Below are positions 59,227 through 64,000 of a stretch of 64,000 nucleotides of DNA, piece by piece (position 1 is the stretch's first letter; each line of letters starts with the position of its first letter). The position numbers were made by a program, and so were the translations under genes. Under the pieces are notes generated by a model. The model was given only the letters and a program-made list of their open reading frames with translations, made no database searches and was not told where the DNA came from. The DNA lies in the NCBI RefSeq assembly GCF_004357985.1, contig NZ_SMTF01000005.1, forward strand, positions 62,001-126,000, in the 5' to 3' direction. The stretch comes from Luteimonas aestuarii. GTDB lineage: Bacteria; Pseudomonadota; Gammaproteobacteria; Xanthomonadales; Xanthomonadaceae.

Positions 59227-60153
59227 CTACCGGAACAGCAGGCTCACGTCGTCGGCATAGCGCACGCCGGTCATCACCCAGCCTTGCGTGCCGCGATACC
59301 ACGTGAACAGCCAGATCATCGCGCTGTTGTCGAAACGATGCAGGAATACGGGCCGGACCAGCGAATCGCCAATGGTGTCGTTGCGCAGCAACTCGTAGCC
59401 GTCGCTTGCGCCGAACCGGGCCGCGATGTTCGGCCCCTGCTGCTCGAGCTGCTCCAGCAGTGCATCGAACTGCGCGTCGGGCGTCGTGGTATGCGGCTTG
59501 ACCATCTCCAGCGCATCCGCGACGCGCCCTTCCACGACGGCCCGCATGGCGCGGTCGGACAATGCGACTGCGGCGTCGGCATCGGGCAGGGCAATCGCGG
59601 TCTTCTGCGACGGTTCCTTCGTTGGCGGGGCGGTCCGTGCGGCAACCAGCCCGGCGATCGCCTCGCCGAACGCCGCGTAGTTGGCGTTCGATGACGCCGA
59701 CTCCATCAGCATGCGGTACGTCGCCGTGTTCGCCACGAGGGATGCCGCGCGATAGTTCTGGCCCAGCCCGGTCTGGTAGAAGGCAACCAACGCGTGGAGG
59801 TCGCCCTCCGACAGCTCGGCGTCGAGCGTCTGCGCGAACACCGCCGCCGCTGCATCGATGTCCTGCTGGCAGACCGACCGGCTCAGGTCGAGGTAGAGCG
59901 GCCATGCCGCGTCCCACTCGGGATCGGATGGGACGATGCCTCCCAGCAGGTCCGGATTTCCGGCCAACTCCTGCCCAGGGTCGATGCCCGCCATCCGCTC
60001 CAGGCACACATCCTCGCCACTCTGGTAGCTCTCCCGGAAGCCACTGATGTCCGTCAGTCGCTCGCCGGCCGTGCGCTCGGTCGCCATGGCTGGCACAAGG
60101 CCCCCTGCCGCCAGGACGGCCACCACCATCGCATGCCCAAACACGCTGCCCAT
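59227..60153 (-). CDS. secreted protein with DUF2059-like segment
   Basis: A 308-residue exported protein; signal peptide ends VPAMA. The mature protein is helical: DLSRSVCQQDIDAAAAVFAQTLDAELSEGDLHALVAFYQTGLGQNYRAASLVAN resembles DUF2059. The C-terminal part ends IWLFTWYRGTQGWVMTGVRYADDVSLLF, a beta hairpin typical of scaffold lipoproteins. GGGGAGTG precedes the ATG at 60153. The function is unknown. Confidence 0.75.
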   Translation of the reverse strand: MGSVFGHAMVVAVLAAGGLVPAMATERTAGERLTDISGFRESYQSGEDVCLERMAGIDPGQELAGNPDLLGGIVPSDPEWDAAWPLYLDLSRSVCQQDIDAAAAVFAQTLDAELSEGDLHALVAFYQTGLGQNYRAASLVANTATYRMLMESASSNANYAAFGEAIAGLVAARTAPPTKEPSQKTAIALPDADAAVALSDRAMRAVVEGRVADALEMVKPHTTTPDAQFDALLEQLEQQGPNIAARFGASDGYELLRNDTIGDSLVRPVFLHRFDNSAMIWLFTWYRGTQGWVMTGVRYADDVSLLFR

Positions 60154-60279
60154 CACTCCCCCCTCCCCTGTCAACGCATCTATGTGACTGGACCGGGCCA
60201 GCGACACCATGGGTGCGCCTTGCGTCCTCGCGTTCCAGGAGCGAAACGCACCCCCGACCGGCCCTCGCCCACCCGGGCG

Positions 60280-60876
60280 TCAGGCCATCGATCCAAACAC
60301 ATCGAGAGACCCTGCCAACACCATGGCCAGCACCAGCGCACCACCCAGGGTCGCGCGGACCCACCAGAACCACGTCGCGGGTGCGTGGGACACCTGCAAC
60401 CCAAGCGCCCGGTCCCAGTGCGTGGTGCCTTCGTTTTTCAGGTCGCCAAAGCTGGTGGCCAGGGTGTACAGGGTCACGAGGGGCAGCCCGAGACCCAGGC
60501 CGCGCACGTAGATCATTGCCTCGCGCCGGAGCGCCGCGAGGAACCCGATCCGTCGCCCCTCGCGATCACGTACCCGGATGCCGAACAGCCACTTCCCCGG
60601 CGTTTGCCCGCAGGCGAGCAACAAGGCGACCGGCACTATCGCCATGACCGGCGACACGACGTTGGAAAGCACCGTGCCGCCGACGCCCTCGAACACCCCC
60701 AGCAACCTGTCCACCAGCGCGACATCGGCATGCACCAGCTCGATGTAGAGCACGACGATCGCGATCAAGGCGAACGAGAACACGAAGATGTCGATCATGC
60801 GCGCGAAGTAGCGCGGCCACGCACGCACGTCCGGATCTGCCTGTACCGACCCGCCGCTCACTTGCTGCGCTTCCAT
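60280..60876 (-). CDS. RDD-family membrane protein
   Basis: A 198-residue inner-membrane protein with four hydrophobic segments. RDD signature: VRAWPRYFARMIDIFVFSFALIA near the start (Arg and Asp-Asp region), then GQTPGKWLFGIRVRDREGRRIGFLAALRREAMIYVRGLGLG, typical of RDD proteins of unknown function. The ATG is at 60876. The frame open further upstream overlaps the 128-bp repeat and is rejected. Confidence 0.85.
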   Translation of the reverse strand: MEAQQVSGGSVQADPDVRAWPRYFARMIDIFVFSFALIAIVVLYIELVHADVALVDRLLGVFEGVGGTVLSNVVSPVMAIVPVALLLACGQTPGKWLFGIRVRDREGRRIGFLAALRREAMIYVRGLGLGLPLVTLYTLATSFGDLKNEGTTHWDRALGLQVSHAPATWFWWVRATLGGALVLAMVLAGSLDVFGSMA

Positions 60877-61228
60877 CGCACTTCCCCCGTTGCGCCATGC
60901 CCCTGCGCTGGCGCCATCCCCATGGCGAATCCAGACCAGCCCAACCCGGCACGAATCTGAACATCGATGCCGACGCACGTCAACACGTCCATGAGTCGCC
61001 TGGCTGTTGGACAACGATGGATACGGCGCCGGGCGAAGCACGTTGCATTTCAAGGAAAAACGAAAGGCGGGCAACGCCCGCCTTTTCAATGCAGGTCAGA
61101 CAAATGAACCTGACCCCGTTCTTCCTCAACGTCGGCCCTGCATCCCGATGCGGGCAACGAACGCGCCCGGCACGGAACTTGTCCCTGACACCCTTTCTAC
61201 TTTTGCAACTGCCCGCGTCGACCCCGCG
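60877..61228. other. intergenic region with a 128-bp repeat copy, no gene
   Basis: This 352-bp gap holds copy R1 of a 128-bp direct repeat (60993-61120), including a hairpin that can terminate the minus-strand gene at 61229. A TGACACCCTTTCTAC stretch near 61195 resembles tandem units at 63629. No gene. Confidence 0.6.
60993..61120. repeat. 128-bp direct repeat, copy R1
   Basis: About 92% identical to 62000-62127, offset exactly 1007 bp. It contains the hairpin AAAGGCGGGCAACGCCCGCCTTTT (stem GGCGGGC/GCCCGCC, T-runs both sides, near 61064-61086) and ends with AATGAACCTGACCCC. On the minus strand the hairpin sits directly after the gene at 61229 and works as its terminator. Confidence 0.85.
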
Positions 61229-61834
61229 TCAGTTCGCGATGGCGGCGAGCACACGGTCGTAGGCTGCCACCAGCTCGGATTCCTTGCCGGAAAAATCCCG
61301 CTGCAGAGGCACGAAGTTCGCGTAACCGTCCAGCAGGCGGCGCGGCCCATTGCGCATCAGGTCCTGGTAGGTCGAGGCCAGCAGCGCGTCGCTGAGCCGT
61401 GCATAGGACGCCTGTGTCTCGTAGATGCTCGACAGCGCCAGCAATTCCTCGTACGGCCATTGCGCGGCGACGCCGGTCGTCATCGCGGACTGCCACGCCG
61501 TGGACACCACGCGCGCAGGCGACAGCAACCCCTGCGGAAAGTCGTCCCAACCCGGCTGCGCCGCGCCGCGCTGCTCCAGCTGTTCGAAGCGATCGGCGAG
61601 CACGGCGTGGTACCGGCGCGCGCGCTCCACCTCGTCGCGGTTGGTGCGCAGCTCCGAGCGAATGCTCTCCAGGGCCACGCGCGCCCGCGCCTGTTCGTCG
61701 CGTTGCTCCTTCCACTGGCCGAATCCGAACGCCAGCAGCGCGCCCAGGATCACCAGCGACACCTGCATGAGCAGCTCGACGCGCCGGCGTTTCCAGCGCG
61801 GTGCAGAAGGACGGGTTCGGACGGCTTCACTCAT
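61229..61834 (-). CDS. small membrane protein of unknown function
   Basis: A 201-residue protein: one membrane segment at about 23-40 (VSLVILGALLAFGFGQW) after a basic N-terminus, then a long helical, probably coiled region (ESIRSELRTNRDEVERARRYHAVLADRFEQLEQRG). No family known. The ATG at 61834 is preceded by TGAAGCCGTCC on the minus strand, a weak site. The gene is framed by the two copies of a 128-bp repeat (R1 and R2), so it could be a mobile or duplicated unit. Confidence 0.7.
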   Translation of the reverse strand: MSEAVRTRPSAPRWKRRRVELLMQVSLVILGALLAFGFGQWKEQRDEQARARVALESIRSELRTNRDEVERARRYHAVLADRFEQLEQRGAAQPGWDDFPQGLLSPARVVSTAWQSAMTTGVAAQWPYEELLALSSIYETQASYARLSDALLASTYQDLMRNGPRRLLDGYANFVPLQRDFSGKESELVAAYDRVLAAIAN

Positions 61835-62304
61835 GGCGGATCGATCTACGGAGAGAACCAGCAGATTACACGCTCGCTGCGCCCGTGACGCGACCCTGCG
61901 CATGAGGACAGACCTGTAATGACCCAGCACTATTCGCACAGCTTAATCTGCTATGTCATTGGGAATTGTCACTGGCACTTTCTTCCTGAACAGGCATGCG
62001 AGTCGCCTGGCTGTTGGACAACGATGGATACGGCGCCGGGCGAGGCACGTTGCGTTTCATGGAAAAACGAAAGGCGGGCAACGCCCGCCCTCCCAATGCA
62101 GATCAACCAAATGAACCTGACCCCATTCCTCTCAGGCGCCACGCCGCCATGCACGGCCGAGGCCCACTTCGCTCCAGCGTGGACATGCACTGCCATCGCC
62201 GATCGCCGCACGGTCGGCGTCCGCCGCCGCCATGGCCACCAACACTGCACAGCGGGTTCATCGCGCGGGGCGCACCGTGCATGCCCATCGATCCGGAGCG
62301 CGCC
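61835..62304. other. intergenic region with repeat copy R2, no gene
   Basis: A 470-bp gap between the divergent genes at 61229 and 62305. It contains a locally AT-rich patch near 61921-61990 (CTTAATCTGCTATGTCATTGGGAATTGTC) and repeat copy R2 (62000-62127). The hairpin in R2 has no minus-strand gene directly upstream, so it looks like a left-over from a duplication. Confidence 0.6.
62000..62127. repeat. 128-bp direct repeat, copy R2
   Basis: Near copy of 60993-61120 with about ten differences, none of them in the GGCGGGCAACGCCCGCC hairpin. It ends with AATGAACCTGACCCC at 62110-62124. Confidence 0.85.
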
Positions 62305-62700
62305 ATGCCACCCCGCCACCCTTCCCGCGCCACGCCGCTGCTGTTGACGACCGCAAGCGCCGCGTCTGCCAGCGTCATCGCGGCGCGCATGCTCGCCTTC
62401 TCCACGCCAGGGGGACCGTGGTCGCCCTGGCACGCCTCCGAACTGCGGCGCATGGGCACCGAAAAGGTCGCGGCGGTGAACGCCGGCATGGCGGCGGCGG
62501 GCATGGAACTGGCGATGCTGCCCTATCGCCTGATGCAGGTCGGCGCCCGCCCCGCCTCATGGTCGGCCACCGGCTCCCTGGACGCCTGGATGGCGATGGC
62601 GGAGCTGTGGATCGGCGTAGGCAATGCCGCCCTGCGACCGGCCCGCAACGCGGCCGTGCGCAACCGGTCGCGGCTGGCGCGGCGCAAGTCGAAGGCGTAG
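62305..62700 (+). CDS. phasin-like small protein
   Basis: A 131-residue helical protein: HASELRRMGTEKVAAVNAGMAAAGMELAMLPYRLMQVGARPASW, then a basic tail ending ARRKSKA. The TEKVAA and amphipathic helix pattern resembles PHA-granule phasins, a tentative call. CGGAGCGCGCC precedes the ATG at 62305. A GGCGGGC/GCCCGCC hairpin at 62802-62819 may end it. Confidence 0.6.
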   Translation: MPPRHPSRATPLLLTTASAASASVIAARMLAFSTPGGPWSPWHASELRRMGTEKVAAVNAGMAAAGMELAMLPYRLMQVGARPASWSATGSLDAWMAMAELWIGVGNAALRPARNAAVRNRSRLARRKSKA

Positions 62701-62731
62701 GCGCACTGACCTGCGCCACCTGTCCCGCCCT

Positions 62732-62782
62732 GGGCCAGGAAGAGAACGCGACCCGGCCGCGACAGCGCGCGGAACGCCCTGC
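62732..62782. repeat. partial copy of the 183-bp structured repeat
   Basis: GGGCCAGGAAGAGAACGCGACC followed by CGGAACGCCCTGC matches the 3' end of the repeat at 62996-63040 with several changes and in the same orientation. The first two hairpins are missing. Confidence 0.6.
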
Positions 62783-62856
62783 TTCTTCCGGAAACGCAAA
62801 GGGCGGGCTCAGGCCCGCCTTGCGCGAGTTCTTCACCCGCAATCTCATCGATGCTC

Positions 62857-63040
62857 GCAGACCCGGAGGGCGGCCGGCATGGATGCCGGACGTTTTTCGA
62901 CAGGACAGGGATGTCCTGTCGAAAAATCCGGTCGAGACACGCGTGGCCGGTGAGCTCTGTCGGGGAAAGGCCCTTCTCGTTGGTGACTTTCTCTTGGGCC
63001 AGCAAGAGAAAGTTACCCGGCCGCGAAGCGGACGGAACGC
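62857..63040. repeat. structured dispersed repeat, copy 2
   Basis: About 183 bp, homologous to 27893-28075. Hairpins: CCGGC/GCCGG, CGACAGGACAGGGATGTCCTGTCG and ACTTTCTCTTG/CAAGAGAAAGT. Compared with copy 1, the second stem changes G-C to A-T in both arms, keeping the pairing. Confidence 0.82.
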
Positions 63041-63107
63041 CTTAGCTGTTTCAGACACACGAAAGGCCCGCCTCACTCGTCAGAAAGTCGACTCTGACCG
63101 CTGTTTT

Positions 63108-63163
63108 GGTAGTTCCCAACGGGAATTGGGTCAGGTCAACTCCGCAAGAAAATGAACCTGACC
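63108..63163. repeat. 56-bp direct repeat, copy 1
   Basis: Matches 63666-63721 with two differences and a fixed offset of 558 bp. It has a TTCCCAACGGGAA hairpin and the inverted pair GGTCAGGT (63129-63136)/ACCTGACC (63156-63163), ending in AATGAACCTGACC. The stop codon of the lipoprotein gene at 63136 lies inside it. Confidence 0.85.
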
Positions 63164-63525
63164 CCTTTTCCGCCCCTCTCGCCGTCCTCACTGGAATGGA
63201 TAGGCGCACTGTCGTGGGCAGATTGCGACTGGCTGTCGTCCGCTCGCAAAGATTGCCCGCTCTCAACGGGAGCAACCTCGCACAGGGCTTTGTGCCTGTC
63301 CAACCTCATCATCCACTTAGAGAATCGGTAGCGCTCAATTGGCCCAGGTTGCCAGTTTCTAGGCTGATTGTAGTCATAACGAGCATTGATGATCTGCACG
63401 GCCTCGCAGCGGTCACCAGCTTCATTTGCTTGGTCGTAAAGCGGTTTAAGCCTTCTCTCGACCACAGAGTCTGCCGAGCATCCCGCAAGCATCGAAGCCA
63501 GCAGAACGGACCAGAATCTACGCAC
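63136..63525 (-). CDS. small lipoprotein ending inside a repeat
   Basis: A 129-residue lipoprotein: signal RFWSVLLASMLAGCSADS with lipobox LAGC, start GTG at 63525 with ATGAGGAG 6 bases upstream. The mature part has VVERRLKPLYDQANEAGDRCEAVQIINARYDY, then PGPIERYRFSKWMMRLDRHKALC. The last residues VRFIFLRS are read from the 56-bp repeat, so the true C-terminus has probably been replaced or extended by repeat DNA. No family known. The base composition is less GC-rich than the window average. Confidence 0.65.
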   Translation of the reverse strand: MRRFWSVLLASMLAGCSADSVVERRLKPLYDQANEAGDRCEAVQIINARYDYNQPRNWQPGPIERYRFSKWMMRLDRHKALCEVAPVESGQSLRADDSQSQSAHDSAPIHSSEDGERGGKGVRFIFLRS

Positions 63526-63628
63526 GCAGGCTCCTCATAAATTCCGATTATAAGGGGACGACTTTAAGGGGGCGAATGAGAACTAAACCCGCCACTACTT
63601 AATTCCTTCGCCCCTGTCGCTCTTAATG

Positions 63629-63660
63629 TCCCCGACACCTTTTCCACCGACACCTTTTCC
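63629..63660. repeat. short tandem repeat
   Basis: Two near-identical units CCGACACCTTTTCCA in tandem, immediately before the second 56-bp repeat. A related TGACACCCTTTCTAC lies at about 61195. Confidence 0.6.
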
Positions 63661-63665
63661 ACATC

Positions 63666-63721
63666 GGCAGTTCCCAAGGGGAATTGGGTCAGGTCAACTC
63701 CGCAAGAAAATGAACCTGACC
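63666..63721. repeat. 56-bp direct repeat, copy 2
   Basis: Near copy of 63108-63163. It sits just beyond the stop of the membrane protein gene at 63750, so a similar repeat follows both small genes at the end of the window. Confidence 0.85.
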
Positions 63722-63749
63722 TTTTTACGCTTTCTTTGCTCCCAAGAGA

Positions 63750-64000
63750 TCAGTACTTCGCACGATAGGCCAGTATCCCGCACAGCCAGGATAACGACAC
63801 CATCACGGCGGAGAGCCAGAGCATCATGAAAAAGACAAGCCCGGCCGTTAGATCGTTGAGGTACCAGAAGTGAGTGAACCACCTAGAGCGCTGGGAGATT
63901 GCTCCCTCGACTTCTCCGCCAAACAAGGTGGTATAGAGAGTGATTGCCGCCACAGCAGCTGATGTCAAGCAGTAAACGACATAGGATCTTCTGCTGGTCC
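63750..64000 (-). CDS. small membrane protein, 5' end cut by window
   Basis: The frame is open from the window edge and reads ...SRRSYVVYCLTSAAVAAITLYTTLFGG, then FTHFWYLNDLTAGLVFFMMLWLSAVMVSLSWLCGILAYRAKY. It has at least two membrane segments (about 12-26 and 50-75 of the visible part). An internal TTG at 63968 could be a start, but the open frame before it suggests a longer protein beyond the edge. The DNA is clearly less GC-rich than the rest of the window. No family known. Confidence 0.55.
   Translation of the reverse strand, partial: TSRRSYVVYCLTSAAVAAITLYTTLFGGEVEGAISQRSRWFTHFWYLNDLTAGLVFFMMLWLSAVMVSLSWLCGILAYRAKY

Larger units (their letters stand above)
62701..63135. other. intergenic region with structured repeats, no gene
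   Basis: A 435-bp region with a degenerate copy of the end of the 183-bp repeat (62732-62782), a hairpin (62802-62819) and the full 183-bp repeat (62857-63040), followed by the first 56-bp repeat (63108-63163). Long open frames through it are repeat translations. Confidence 0.65.

Noticed and set aside
62232-63155. A 307-codon open frame on the plus strand
   Set aside because: It overlaps the phasin-like gene in another frame and continues through the repeats.
63694-63882. A 62-codon open frame ending VRFIFLRS
   Set aside because: It overlaps the better membrane-protein frame at 63750; only its end is interesting as repeat sequence.

Overview
The window is a high-GC, gene-dense chromosomal segment from a gammaproteobacterium, most likely of the Xanthomonadaceae/Lysobacteraceae (Lysobacter, Luteimonas or Pseudoxanthomonas type). 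This is inferred from the recognisable gene content and order: a split branched-chain 2-oxoacid dehydrogenase, a tryptophanyl-tRNA synthetase with a C-terminal extension, a PepSY-phoP-phoQ operon, an ExeM-like secreted nuclease, and intergenic repeats typical of that family. No replication origin, rRNA operon, CRISPR array or intact insertion sequence was seen. There is one tRNA (Thr).

Layout. 1-9.1 kb is an amino-acid and peptide uptake and breakdown block: hppD (cut by the window edge) with a divergent MarR regulator and a palindromic candidate operator between them, then an MFSD1-like MFS carrier, a POT peptide symporter, a DcuC/YfcC carrier, an AbgT carrier and tryptophan 2,3-dioxygenase. 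9.2-12.8 kb is a large secreted multidomain nuclease. 12.8-13.4 kb holds three long hairpins with a shared core and unrelated but perfectly paired arms. 13.5-17.1 kb is the branched-chain 2-oxoacid dehydrogenase operon (E1 alpha, E1 beta, E2; no E3 here), followed by two VOC proteins. 17.9-27.4 kb is mostly housekeeping: MBL hydrolase, trpS, CsbD, entericidin, arginase, tRNA-Thr, the birA-coaX-SPOR operon and mtfA.

28.2-31 kb is the PhoPQ-type two-component system with a secreted PepSY-like protein. 31-39.4 kb holds a citrulline/arginine hydrolase, a tRNA dihydrouridine synthase, small secreted proteins, a HAD phosphatase, an EF-hand protein, a soluble aldose dehydrogenase, a lytic transglycosylase, apt and a YjbR-like protein. 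39.6-48.8 kb is rich in exported proteins: two lipocalins, an AmiD-like amidase, lipoproteins, a secreted protein that overlaps a lipocalin gene, and a stress flavoprotein with a histone-H1-like tail. 49-58.5 kb holds a polysaccharide deacetylase, a large GH3 glycosidase, an orphan contractile-tail sheath protein, a BON lipoprotein, an esterase, a creatininase-family amidohydrolase and a YcaQ/AlkX-type DNA glycosylase.

From about 58.6 kb to the end the composition becomes more accessory: short lipoproteins and membrane proteins, a phasin-like protein, and several families of direct and inverted repeats (128-bp, 56-bp and 183-bp copies) that flank or run into small genes. The last gene is cut by the window edge.

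Taken together, the genes fit an organism that lives on proteins and peptides. Peptide carriers feed tyrosine, tryptophan, arginine and branched-chain amino acid breakdown, and secreted nuclease, glycosidase and cell-wall enzymes support this. The most unusual observations are the compensated hairpin family at 12.9-13.3 kb, the structured dispersed repeat at 27.9 and 62.9 kb, the orphan tail sheath at 52.8 kb, and a repeat element inserted in frame in the E2 linker.
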